This document shows positions 10,073 through 21,429 of a stretch of DNA of 64,000 bases, in pieces. Source of the stretch: Triticum aestivum (Eukaryota > Streptophyta > Magnoliopsida > Poales > Poaceae). The stretch spans positions 122,765,116 through 122,829,115 of the forward strand of contig NC_057797.1 of NCBI RefSeq assembly GCF_018294505.1, in the 5' to 3' direction. Position numbers and translations under genes: made by a program. Under the pieces are notes generated by a model. The model saw nothing but the letters and a program-made list of their open reading frames with translations. It had not been told where the DNA came from and searched no databases. Each line of letters begins with the position of its first letter. Within the stretch, counting starts at the first letter, position 1.

Positions 10073-10741
10073 AATGCATAACCCCAAAATGATAGTGATA
10101 AATCGATAAGAGACATCATATATCGCACCATATTTAACAAAGTACGGTTATGACGTTCGGACATACCATTACGTTGTGGTGTTCCAGGTGGCGCGAGTTG
10201 CGAAACTATTCCGCATTGTTTCAAATGAAGACTAAACTCATAACTCAAATATTCACCTCCACGATCAGATCGTAGAAACTTAAGTTTCTTGTTACGATGA
10301 TTTTCCACTTAACTCTGAAATTCTTTGAACTTTTCAAATGTTTTAGACTTATGTTTCATTAAGTAGATATACCCATATCTGCTCAAATCATCTATGAAGG
10401 TCAGAAAATAACGATATCCGCCGTGAGCCTCAACACTCATCGGATTGCATACATCAGTATGTATTATTTCCAATAAGTTAGTTTCTTGCTCCATTGTTTC
10501 GGAGAACAGAGTTTTTTTAGTCATCTTGCCCATGAGGCATGGTTCGCAAGCATCAAATGATTCATAATCAAGTGATTCCAAAAGCCCATCAGCATGGAGT
10601 TTCATCATGCGCTTTACACCAATATGACCTAAACGGCAGTGCCGCATATAAGTTGCACTATCATTATTAACTTTGCATCTTTTGGCTTCAATATTATGAA
10701 TATCTGTATCACTACGATCGAGATTCAATAAACCATTCACC
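10073..10741 (-). pseudogene. Copia integrase core and GAG-pre-integrase of element A
   Basis: On the minus strand, 10740-10309 encodes the zinc-binding pre-integrase region (ATYMRHCRLGHIG, then CEPCLMGKM) and the start of the integrase core (LEIIHTDVCNPM, which includes the first catalytic Asp). A stop at 10306-10308 interrupts it. The frame then continues through FLRSDRGGEYLS (second Asp) and PQRNGMSERHNRTLLN (catalytic Glu) to the CACTA insertion at 10069/10073. The domain order and DD35E residues identify a Copia integrase that would insert the cDNA copy into the genome. Confidence 0.85.
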
Positions 10742-11357
10742 TTGGGTGTATGACCTCAGAAGGTTTTATTCATGTAAACAGAATAACAATTATTCTTTGA
10801 CTTAAATGAATAACCGTATTGCAATAAACATGATCCAATCATATTATGCTCAACGCAAACACCAAATAACATTTATTTTAGGTTCAACACTAATCCTAAA
10901 GGTAAAGGGAGTGTGCGATGGTGATCTTATCAACCTTGGAATCACTTCCAACTCACATCATCACCTCTCCCTTAACTAGTCTTTGTTTATTTTGCAACTC
11001 CCGTTTCGAGATACTACTCTTAGCAATTGAACCGGTATCAAATACTGAGGGGTTGCTATAAACACTAGTAAAGTACACATCAATAACATGTATATCAAAT
11101 ATACTTTTGTTCACTTTGACATCCTTCTTATCCGCCAAGTATCTAGGGTAGTTCCACTTCCAGTGACCATTTCCTTTGCAGTAGAAGTACTTAGTTCTAG
11201 GCTTGGATCCAGCTTTGGGCTTCTTCATGGGAGTGGCAACTTGCTTGCCATTCTTCTTGAAGTTCCCTTTCTTTTACTTGCCCTTTTACTTGAAACTAGT
11301 GGTTTTGTCAATCATCAACATTTGATGCTTTTCTTGATTTCTACCATCATCGATTTC
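10742..11357 (-). pseudogene. Gag C-terminus and protease region of element A
   Basis: Minus-strand sequence 11228-10953 encodes a Lys-rich stretch and a nucleocapsid zinc-knuckle-like segment (FYCKGNGHWKWNYPRYLADK). The CCHC motif is damaged: the last Cys is Tyr and the first Cys is lost. VFDTGSIAK downstream corresponds to the protease active site (D-S/T-G). Sequence 10742-10952 is pseudogenic protease. The gag reading frame is cut at 11357/11363 by the solo LTR. Confidence 0.75.
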
Positions 11358-11362
11358 AGCAT

Positions 11363-14300
11363 TGTGACGCCCTCAATTCAATCGTACACTAATCATACAC
11401 GCAAAGGTGTACGATCAAGATCAAGGACTCACGGGAAGATATCACAACACAACTCTAGACACAATTTAAAATGATACAAGCTTTATATTACAAGCCAGGG
11501 TCCTCGAGGGATTGAATACATAAGCTCGAATACACAAGAGTCAGCGGAAGCAACAATATCTGAGTACAGACATAAGTTAAACAAGTTTGCCTTAAGAAGG
11601 CTAGCACAAAATCAACAACGATCGAAAAGGCAAGGCCTCCTGCCTGGGAGCCTCCTAACTACTCCAAGTCGTCAGCGGCCATCACGTAGTAGTAGTAGGC
11701 ACCCTCGGGGTAGCAGTAGTCATCAGTGGTGTCGTCTGGCTCCTGGGATCCGTCATCTGGTCGCAACAATCGGGTATGGGGGAAAAGAGATAGCAAAGCA
11801 GCCGTGAGTACTCATCCAAAGTACTCACAAGACTTACATCAGATCTAAACTAAGTATGCATCTGTATCAAAGGAAATGGGTTGTATCTGTGGACTAAACT
11901 GCAGAATGCCAGAAAAAAGGAGAAATCCTAGTCTATCAAAGACTAGCATCTTCAAGCATCTTGCAGCATATAGAATAGTACTGATCAACACAATGTAAAG
12001 TAGTAGTAGTGTTATCAACCTCGGCCAGAGATCCCTTCTCGACTCCCTGCGAGAAAGCAATCCCAGAGCCATACTATCCATTTCTCATCACCATCCATTT
12101 CTCATCACAATCCATTCATTTCTCATCACAAGTATCCAGTTCCAGTTGTATCGATCGGGATACAACTCCAAGTGTCCGTTACCGTAGGACAGGCTATCGA
12201 TAGATGTTTTATTCCCTGCAGGGGTGCACCAACTTACCCACCACACTCGATTAACTCCGGCCGGACACACTTTCCTGGGTCATGCCCGGCCACGGCCAAA
12301 CAATACGCCGCAACCCGACCTAGGCTTAATAGAGAGGTCAACATGCCGGACTAAACCTATGCCCCCAGGGGTCATGGGCCATCTCCCCGGGAACTCCTGC
12401 ATGTTACATACGCGGCCGGTGAGCAGACCTAGCTACCTCCTTCAACAAGGCAGGAGCTTATGCAGTCCAACCCAGCGCGTGCCGCTCAGTCGCTGACGTC
12501 TATTAAGCTTCAGCTGATGTATACGATGCAGAACGCCCATACTATGCCCACGTGATGGTTAGTGCTATAAGGCCAGAGGCCCCTCGGATCAAATATCCAA
12601 ACCGTAGTGGATTAGGAGCACGTGGTAACGAGCAGAGACTCACGATCAATGTGACCCCGTCGCCCCGTCTCGAGTACTTGCGGCAAGGGCTAAGAATGCC
12701 CAGTCACGCCTCGTAAGTATCTCGCGGGCACCTTCCAGGTCAACCCGACTCCACATCACTCGCTATTAAGCTTGCGCGGGTACCCCTCAGGGCCGACCCG
12801 TCTTTAGTAACATGGTTCAGTGTAAAGCCATAGTAACCATAGTTACTGTGTGTCTAACACCAAGGGGAAAACCCGAGGAATCACCCCCAGTGAATTCCGC
12901 TCGATGTTATCATCAAGGTGAACGTAAGAGGATTCACCCTCGAGGTTCACACTTGAGGGGTTGCACGACAGAGCGGTAACTGAAGTGGTTAAGGAGGAAA
13001 TCACCCTCGATGACCTTGACCGTATAGCTACACTACAGAGATCTCATTAGGAGTGATGTAAGAGGTTTCACCATCGGCACTCGATGGTAACTCTGCAGAG
13101 TCGTACAACTAGGGGGGTGATGTGCGGTGTCGGGGCCTGGACGTCGATCACGTTGATTGAGTCATCGAACATAAAGCGAGGCAACTGGGACAAGGTGGGG
13201 TCACTGATGAATCTCTAACCAACCTATACTAAGCAGTTTAGGATAAGCAGGTAAGGTATAAAAGCAGGTAACAACAACATGCTATGCATCTGAGTAGGAT
13301 CATACAGAAAGCAGTAGCAGTTATAATGCAAGCATGAGAGGGAAAGAAATAGGCAATATCGGAATGCTCAAGGGGGGTTTGCTTGCCTGGTTGCTCTGGC
13401 AAGGAGGGGTCACCGTCGACGTAGTCGATCACAGGGGCACCATCGGTCTCGGGGTCTACCAGAGAGAAGAGGGGGAAGAAATAGTAAATACAGAGCAAAC
13501 AATGCATCACAAGGCATAACATGACAATAGGCAGAGCTAGGGTTGCCCTAACGTAGTACTACACGTTGCAGACGGAGGGGGTAAACATCCGAGGATGAAT
13601 CCCCGGTGTTAGACGAATTCCGGACAGATGAAAGAGAGGGGACGGTTCCATGTTCAGCATGTTAGGGGCATGTGACAGGTGAATGGACCACGCATTCGGA
13701 TTCGTGGGATTTTTCTGAGCAACTTTCATATAGAAAACATTTTCTTCCGAGTTACGGTTTAATTTCTATGAATTTCTAAAGATTTTTCTTATTTTCTGGA
13801 TTTATTTTGTTTACAGAAAATGATATATGATGTCAGCATGATGTCACAGTGACATTAGCAGGTCAACAGACGGCTGACCAGGTCAAACCTGACATGTGGG
13901 TCCAGTGGGACCCACATGTCAGCCTCTGTTATTTTAACAGTGGATTAAAACTAATCTAGCAGAGATAATTAGAGGTGTGGGCCCCAGTGTCAGTGTCTGA
14001 TTAGAGTTTAACTAATTAGATTTTAATTTGAAACGTGATTAATTAGCCTAACTACTAGGGGACCCACACGTCAACGAGAGGGATGAACAGTGCCCCGTGT
14101 TGACTTTGGTCAACACGATCAAAAGGGCGCAGGGGCCCACTCAGCGACCGTGGGTGGGTCCCACGCGGCGCCAGCTCAGCGGAGCCGGCGACTCACCGGT
14201 GGCGATGCCAGAACGCGGCGGAGGCCTCGGGAGGTGGTCGGATTTCGACTACAGACGGCCGTTTCGAGCGCGGTCGGCCCGTTCGAACGAGCAGACGACG

Positions 14301-14572
14301 ACGAGTCGAACTTTGGTGGTGGGAGGGTCGGACTCGACCGGAATCATCGCCGGCATCGAGCAAGGGTGGCGCCGGAGTTCGGGCGAGTGTGGCATCGGCG
14401 TTTCCGAGCACCGCAAGCCTCGGCAACTAGCGCGTTCGACTTCTACGGCTATGGCGAGCACGACCACGAGTGCAGGTGAGCTCGGTAACGACCATAGCGT
14501 TGGCAGTGACAACGTCGGCGGAGCTCCGTTCGGCCAAGCGCGGCGCGGCGGCTATGGGCAACGCGAGGCATC

Positions 14573-14620
<48 letters not shown>

Positions 14621-15579
14621 GCGAGGGCGAGGCTCACCGAGCGGTTACGTAAAACCCTTGATGGTTTAGTAGCAGCAGAGCGGCTCGAATTCGTCGGCGG
14701 GCACCGGAGTCAGAGAAGAAATGGGCGGCGGCGTCCAGCAGCAACAGGGCCTCCCAGCACCAGCTGAGGCCACCGGTCGATGAATAAGGCGAGGGCGGAG
14801 CTCTACGGCATGATGGCTCGACTCGGAGGCGTCGGGGACCGCGAGGACGATGGCGCGCGGCGGCACATGCATTCGGGCGGTGGCTCTGAGAAGGAGGAGA
14901 GGCAACGGAGCGAGCGGGGAGAGGGGATAGGGACTGGCGCGAGTGGAGGCGGCAGGGCAAGTGGGAGGGGAGAGGGGAGCCCGAGGCATCGGGGCCTTAT
15001 CCTCTCCCAGCGAGGTCGGCGAGGTGGTCGGGTGGCGCCGAGGCGCCCGGTCGAAGGAACGGGAGGCGTGCTTCGGGGAGCTGGGCCGGCCAGGCTAGGC
15101 CTGTCTCTGTGGCCTTAGGCCCAGGGGCAGGGGGTTTCCTTTTTCCCTTTTTTTAAACAGCTTTTCTTTTTCTTGTTAGCCAATAAAAAGTGAGCAAAAA
15201 TTATGCCATTGGCTAAAATAATTTCAAAGAAGTATATTGCACTGCCACAAAAATATTGTGAGACTTTAGAAAAAGATTGCCAATTTTATAAATTAAAAAG
15301 GCATTTAATTTATTGCTTAGGTCACCATTTTAAGTAGCTTAGGCCACTTAAACCTTTTGCAAAATGTTGGTTCACCACCAATATTAGTTGTGGATTATTT
15401 GGCACATGATGAACATTTTTGTTTTCATGTGAGAGCATTTTGAATTTCACATAGAATTTGAATTTGAATTCAACTGGAATTTGAAAGAACATGAGACAAT
15501 AATGACCAGGCACATGTTTAGCAAAAAGATTAACTTAACCCCAGGGGTTACTGTAGCAACATTACACCGGGGTGTTACA
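11363..15579. mobile_element. Solo LTR of a LARD-like retrotransposon
   Basis: A single 4217-bp LTR runs from TGTGACGCCC to GGTGTTACA, flanked by a perfect 5-bp target-site duplication AGCAT (11358-11362 and 15580-15584). Its sequence aligns along its length with the LTRs of X1 and X2 further right (shared blocks include the start, CTTTCCTGGGTCATGCCCGG, and GACATGTGGGTCCAGTGGGA). There is no internal domain, so it is the product of recombination between the two LTRs of one insertion. It contains a GA microsatellite and a GC-rich block (14090-15120) in which short ORFs are compositional. Confidence 0.92.
14574..14618. repeat. (GA)n microsatellite in the solo LTR
   Basis: About 45 bp of uninterrupted AG dinucleotides. 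The corresponding positions of the X2 LTRs (near 42336 and 50827) have only short GA runs, so the tract has expanded in this copy. Confidence 0.95.
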
Positions 15580-15584
15580 AGCAT

Positions 15585-17396
15585 CACGAAGAGCTCGTGC
15601 ATCGTTTTCGTCATCCCTTGCATATTATAGTTCATCACTAAGTTCTAGTAACTTGGTGATAGTGACTAGAGAACTTTATCAATTACTATGTTATCTGGAA
15701 GATTAACTCCCACTTGATACAAGCAATTGTAGTACCCAGACAATCTGAGCACATACTCAATGGTTGAGCTATTCTCCTCCATCTTGTAGGCAACGTACTG
15801 TCAGAGGTCTCATACCTCTCGACACGGGCATGAGTATGAAATACCAATTTCAACTCTTAGAACATCTTATATGTTTCGTGGCATTCAAAACGTTTTTGAA
15901 GTCCTGGTTCTAAGACGTAAAGCATGGTGCACTAAACTATTAAGTAGTCATCATACCGAGCTTTGTCAAACGTTCATAACGTGTGCATCTGCTCCTGCAA
16001 TAGGTCTGTCACCTAGCGGTGCATCAAGGACATAATTCTTCTGTGCAGCAATGAGGATAATCTTCAGATCACGGACCAAGTCCGCATCATTGCTACTATC
16101 ATCTTTCAACTTCTTTTTCTTTAGGAACATATCAAAGTTAAACGGGAAGCTACATCACAAGCTATTTATCTACAACATAGATATGCAATTACAATCAGGA
16201 CTAAGTTCATGATAAATTAAAGTTCAGTTAATCATATTACTTAAGAACTCCCACTTAGATAGACATCCCTCTAATCATCTAAGTGATCACATGATCCATA
16301 TCAACTAAACCATGTCCGATCATCATGTGAGATGGAGTAGTTTTCAATGGTGAACATCTCTATGTTGATCATATCTTCTATATGATTCACGCTCGACCAT
16401 TTGGTCTCCAGTGCTCCGAGGCCATATCTGCATATGCTAGGCTCGTCAAGTTTAACCTGAGTATTCTGCGTGTGCAAAACTGGCTTGTACTCGTTGTATG
16501 TGAACGTAGAGCTTATCACACCCGATCATCATGTGGTGTCTCGGCATGACGAACTGTCACAACGGTGCATACTCAGGGAGAACACGTATACCTTGAAATT
16601 TTAGTAAGGGGTCATCTTTTAATGCTACCGTCGTACTAAGCAAAATAAGATGCATAAATGATAAACATCACGGGCAATCAAAATATGTGAAATGATATGG
16701 CCATCATCATCTTGTGCCTTTGATCTCCATCTCAAAAGTACCGTCATGATGTCCATCGTTACCAGCATGACACCATGATCTCCATCATCTTGATTTTTAT
16801 CAACATGTCGTCACATGGTCGTCTCGCCAACTATTTCTTTTGCAACTATTGCTATCGCATAGCGATAAAGTAAAGCAATTATATGGCGCTTGCACCTTAT
16901 GCAATAAAGAGACAACCATAAGGCTTCTGCCAGTTGCCGATAACTTTAAAAAAACATGATCATCTCATACAAAAATTTATATCTCATCACGTCTTGACCA
17001 TATTACATCACAACATGCCCTGCAAAAACAAGTTAGACGTCCTCTACTTTGTTGTTGCAAGTTTTACGTGGCTGCTACGGGCTGAGCAAGAACCGCTCTT
17101 ACCTACGCATCAAAAACCACAACGCGGTATAGTGATTGTTTTTTGATCTTCAGAAAGAACCATGTTCATTGAATCCGATTCAACTAAAGTTGGAGAAACT
17201 TACACCCACCAGCCACCTGTGTGCGAAGCACATCGGTAGAACCAGTCTTGCGTAAGCGTACGCGTAATGTCGGTCTGGGCCGCTTCATCCAACAATACCG
17301 TCGAATCGAGAATCAACAAGTGACGGCAAGCAATATGTATATACCCACGCCCACAACTCCTTTGTATTCTACTCGTGCACATAACATCTATGCATA
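15585..17396 (-). pseudogene. Gag remnant and leader of element A
   Basis: The minus strand of 16140-15590 gives a recognisable Copia gag: FDMFLKKKKLKDDSSNDAD, then AAQKNYVLDAPLGDRP, with stops and frameshifts after DAHVMNV. The upstream part (16140-17396) is the untranslated leader plus the gag N-terminus; no long frame survives. Gag would form the particle in which reverse transcription takes place. Confidence 0.65.
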
Positions 17397-17414
17397 AACC
17401 TGGCTCGGATGCCA
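17397..17414 (-). other. Primer-binding site of element A
   Basis: The minus strand reads TGGCATCCGAGCCAGGTT one base inside the 5' LTR. It is the initiator-tRNA-Met type site (usual form TGGTATCAGAGCC) with two substitutions consistent with C-to-T-type decay. Confidence 0.8.
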
Positions 17415-17415
17415 C

Positions 17416-19141
17416 TGTTTAGGGACGCAGTAATTTCAAAAAAAATTCCTACGCACACGCAAGATCATGGTGATGCATAGCAACGAGAGGGAAAGAGTGT
17501 TGTCCATGTACCCTCATAGACTGTAAGCGGAAGCGTTATGACAACGCGGTTGATGTAGTCATACGTCTTCACGATCAACCGATCCTAGTACCGAAAGTAC
17601 GGCACCCCCGCGATCTGCACACGTTCAGCTCGATGATGTCCCACGAACTCACAATCTAGCAGAGTGTCGAGGGAGAGCTTCGTCAGCACGACGACATGAT
17701 GACGGTGATGATGATGCTACCGGAACAGGGCTTCGCCTAAGCACCGCTACGATATGATCGAGGTGGATTATGGTGGAGGGGGCCACCACACACGGCTGGA
17801 AACAACCAACTTGTGTGTTTATGGGGTGCCCCCTGGCCACGTATATAAAGGATGGAGGGAGGAGGAGGTCGGCCCTCATAGGGCGCGCCAAAAGTGTGGA
17901 GTCCTACTAGGACTTCCTAGTCCTAGTAGGATTCCACCTCCCACATGGAATAGGGAAAAAGGGAAGGGAGAAGGAGAAGGAAGGAAGGGGGCGCCCCCTT
18001 TCCCTAGTCCAATTCAGACCAGTCCGTGGGGAAGGGGCGCGGCCACCCTTGAGGCCTTTCTCTCCTTTCCCGTATGGCCCATTAAGGCCCAATACGAATT
18101 CCCATAACTCTCCGGTACTCCGAAAAATACTCGAATCACTCGGAACCTTTCCAATGTCCGAATATAGCCTTCCAATGTATAGATCTTTACGTCTTGACCA
18201 TTTCGAGACTCCTCGTTATGTACCCGATCTCATCCGGTACTCCGAACAAACTTCGGTCATCAAAACACATAAACTCATAACACAGATCATCGTCGAACGT
18301 TAAGCGTGCGGACCCTATGGGTTCGAGAACTATGTAGACATGACCGAGACTCATCTCCGGTCAATAACCAATAGCGGAACCTGGATACTCATATTGGCTC
18401 CTACATATTCTATGAAGATCTTTATCGGTCAAACCGCATAACAACATACGTTGTTCCCTTTGTCATCGGTATGTTACTTGCCCGAGATTCGATCGTCTAT
18501 ATCTCAATACCTAGTTCAATCTCATTACCGGCAAGTCTCTTTACTCGTTCCGTAATGCAACATCCCGTAACTAACTCATTAGTCACATTGCTTCCAAGGC
18601 TTATAGTGATGTGCATTACCGAGAGGGCCTAGAGATACCTATCCGATACACGGAGTGACAAATCCTAATCTCGATCTATGCCAACTCAACAAACACCATG
18701 GGAGACACCTGTAGAGCATATTTATAGTCACCCAGTTACGTTGTGACGTTTGATAGCACACTAAGTGTTCCTCCGGTATTCGGGAGTTGCATAATCTCAT
18801 AGTCATAGGAACATGTATAAGTTATGAAGAAAGCAATAGCCACAAACTAAACGATCATCATGCTAAGCTAACGGATGGGTCAAGTCAATCACATCATTCT
18901 CTAATGATGTGATCCCGTTAATCAAATGACAACTCTTTGTCCATGGCTAGGAAACTTAACCATCTTTGATTAACGAGCTAGTCAAGTAGAGGCATACTAG
19001 TGACACTCAGTTTGTCTATGTATTCACACATGTACTAAGTTTCTGGTTAATAAAATTCTAGCATGAATAATAAACTTTTATCAGGATATAAGGAAATATA
19101 AATAACAACTTTATTATTGCCTCTAGGGCATATTCCCTTGA
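17416..19141 (-). repeat. LTR shared by Copia copies A and B (1726 bp)
   Basis: The left edge TGTTTAGGGACG (minus-strand end ...CCCTAAACA) adjoins the PBS of A. The right edge adjoins the PPT of B. One LTR thus serves as 5' LTR of A and 3' LTR of B. The minus-strand start is TCAAGGAAATATGCC, identical to the LTR at 650, not the canonical TGTTGG. LTR C at 55303 begins with the normal TGTTGGGGAACG, so the family itself normally has TG...CA ends. Confidence 0.88.
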
Positions 19142-19504
19142 GTCTCCCCCTTGCACTAGAGTCAATAATCTAGTTCACATTGTCATGTAATTTCACACCA
19201 ATACTTCACATCTTCATGTGACTAATACCCAAAGGGTTCACTAGAGTCAATAATCTAGTTCACATCTCTATGTGATTAATACCCAAAGAGTGATCATGTT
19301 TTGTTTTTGAGAGAAGTTTAGTCTACAGGTCTGCAACATTCAGATCCGTATGTATTGTTCACATCTTCATGTGACTAATACCCAAAGGGTTTACTAGAGT
19401 CAATAATCTAGTTCACATCTCTATGTTATTAATACCCAAAGAATGAGCATGTTTTGCTTGTGGGAGAAGTTTAGTCTACAGGTCTGCAACATTCAGATCC
19501 GTAT

Positions 19505-20434
19505 GTATTTCACAAATTTCTATGTCTACAATACTCTACACGGAGCTACTCTAGCTAATTGCTCCCACTTTCAATATGTATCCAGCTCGAGACTTAGAGT
19601 CATCTATATCGATGTAAAAAGCTTGCATCAACGTAACTCTTTATGACGAACTCCTTTATCATCTCCATAATCGAGAATTATTTCCTTAGTCCTCTAAGGA
19701 TAATTTTGACCGTTGTCCAGTGATCTACTCCTATATCACTATTGCATTCCCTTACCAGAATCATGCTAAGGTATACAATAGGACTGGTACACAGCATAGC
19801 ATGCTTTATAGAACCTATGACTGAGGCATAGGGAATGACTTCTCATTCTCTTTCTATTTTCTGATGTGGCCGGGTTTTGAGTCTTTACTCAACTTCACAC
19901 CAACACAAACAAGAACTCCTTCTTTGACTGTTCCATTTTGAACTATTTCAAAATGTTGTCAAGGTATGTACTCAATGAAAAATCTTATCAAGCGTCTTGA
20001 TCTATCTCTATAGATCTTGATGCTCAATGTGTAAGCAGCTTCACCGAAGTCTTTCTTTGAAAAAATTCTTATTCAAGTATCCTTTTATGCTATCTAGAAA
20101 TTTAGTATCATTTCCGATCAACAATATGTCATCCACATATAATATCAAAAATGTTATAGATCTCCCACTCACTTTTCTTGTAAATAGATGCTTCTCCAAA
20201 AGTCTGTATAAAACTATATGCTTTGATCAACTCATCAAAGCGTATATTCCAACTCTGAGATGCTTGCACCAGTCCATAGATGGATCGTTGGAGCTTGCAC
20301 ACTTTGTTAGCACCTTTAGGATTGACAAAACTTTCTCGTTGTATCATATACAACTCTTCTTTAAGAAATCCATTAAGGAATGCAGTTTTGACATCCATTT
20401 GCCAGATTTCATAAAATGTGGCAATTGCTAACAT
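19505..20434 (-). pseudogene. RT and RNase H remnant of copy B
   Basis: The minus-strand frame 20434-20129 encodes the RT catalytic segment: IWQMDVKTAFLNG (first Asp), then KVCKLQRSIYGLVQAS, ending near IYKK. YVDD is encoded at 20128-20139 in a different frame, so a frameshift separates the two. Several lesions in the RNase H part are identical to those of copy A (for example the TAG in the 19550-19560 region), so both descend from one already damaged sequence. Confidence 0.75.
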
Positions 20435-20736
20435 GATTCAGAAAGACTTAAGCATCGCTATGAGTGAGAAAATCTCATCGTAGTCAACACCTTGTACTTG
20501 TCGAAAAACCTTTTTATGACAATTTGAGCTTTGTAGATAGTAACACTACTATCAGTGTCTGTGTTCCTCTTGAAGATACGTTTATTCTCAATGGCTCGCC
20601 GATCATTGGGAAAGTCAATCAAAGTCCATACTTTGTTCTTTATACATGGATCCCATCTCAGATTTAATGGCCTTAAGCCATTTCGTGGAATCTGGGCTCA
20701 TCATCGCTTCCTCATAGTTCGTAGGTTCATCATGGT

Positions 20737-21129
20737 CTAGTAACATGACTTCCAGAAAGGATTACCGTACCACTCTGGTGCGGCCCATACTCTAGTTGTC
20801 CTATGAGGTTCGGTAGTAACTTGATCTGAAGTTTCATGATCATCATCATTAGCTTCCTCAGTAATTGGCGTAGAAATCACTAAAAATGATTTATGTGATG
20901 AACTACTTTCTAATTCGGGAGAAGGTACAATTACCTCATCAAGTTCTACATTTCTCCCATTCACTTCTTTCGAGAGAAACTTCTTCTCTAGAAAGGATCC
21001 ACTCTTAGCAACAAATATCTTGCCTTTGGATCTGGGATAGAAGGTGTACCCAATAGTTTCCTTTGGGTATCCTATGAAGACGTATTTCTCTGATTTGGGT
21101 TCGAGCTTATCAGGTTGAAACTTTTTCAC
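20737..21129 (-). pseudogene. Integrase C-terminal/linker fragment of copy B
   Basis: An open segment of 130 codons matches A at 2244-2636 (KKFQPDKLEPKSEKYVFIGY, then the EVIVPSPELE linker). It is a shortened fragment of the pol polyprotein: the integrase core that should precede it was removed by the truncation at 21173. Confidence 0.8.
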
Positions 21130-21173
21130 ATAAGCATCATAGCCTCAAACTTTAAGAAACGACAGCTTAGGTT

Positions 21174-21429
21174 CGACCCCTTTATGATAAGAGTTGTTGC
21201 ACTGGCCAAACCGTTCAAGGACTTGGTTCTTCGGGGTTGGGGGAACGTTGGACCCTGAAACAGGGAAGTGCGTTTGGACGAACTAGCAACTGGAAATACC
21301 TGTCATGAAGCTTCAGGAGTATATCGCCGCAGCGCAGAAAGGGACATTCATTCCCGACTAAGAGAACGACGAGCTCACACAAGCCCTCAGGAATCCTGAG
21401 CACCCTGGACGGACACGAGGCACGCCAGG
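21174..21429 (+). pseudogene. Left part of CACTA element Z gene, before the Y insertion
   Basis: In one plus-strand frame this reads MKLQEYIAAAQKGTFIPD, stop, ENDELTQALRNPEHPGRTRG, then TP at the Y insertion. I recognise it as the N-terminal part of the second gene of Jorge/Caspar-type Triticeae CACTA elements. The frame resumes after Y with GSVSWKVGF. The TAA after FIPD is a nonsense change. The first 80 bp (21174-21255) are less clear. The junction with copy B at 21173 shows no target-site duplication and looks like a deletion breakpoint. Confidence 0.7.

Larger units (their letters stand above)
1..19141 (-). mobile_element. Angela/BARE-like Copia LTR retrotransposon (element A), 3' LTR cut by window start
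   Basis: Read on the minus strand this is an LTR retrotransposon in the order 5' LTR (17416-19141), PBS (17397-17414), gag, protease, integrase, RT, RNase H, PPT (651-665), 3' LTR (1-650, incomplete). Gag-before-integrase-before-RT marks it as Copia, and the LTR start ...GGAAATATGCCCTAGAGGC is that of the BARE/WIS/Angela group. Two later insertions sit inside it: a CACTA transposon (2761-10069) and a solo LTR (11363-15579). Subtracting these and their duplicated target sites leaves about 5.2 kb of internal sequence, close to what I remember for Angela/BARE, so A is essentially full length. All coding domains carry stops or frameshifts, so it is a dead copy. Confidence 0.9.
19142..21173 (-). 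mobile_element. Truncated second Copia internal domain (copy B)
   Basis: This aligns with 651-2690 throughout at an offset of about 18491-18493 and differs mainly by substitutions. It begins with the same PPT (19142-19156), repeats the tandem duplication (19154-19512), then has RNase H, RT and integrase C-terminal remnants. At about 21173 the alignment stops in mid-integrase and CACTA sequence begins, so the rest of the internal domain and the outer LTR are deleted. Confidence 0.88.

Noticed and set aside
17838..17850. TATATAAAG as a TATA box on the plus strand in the Copia LTR
   Set aside because: The element is on the minus strand, and a plus-strand promoter here has no supported transcript; kept only as a curiosity.
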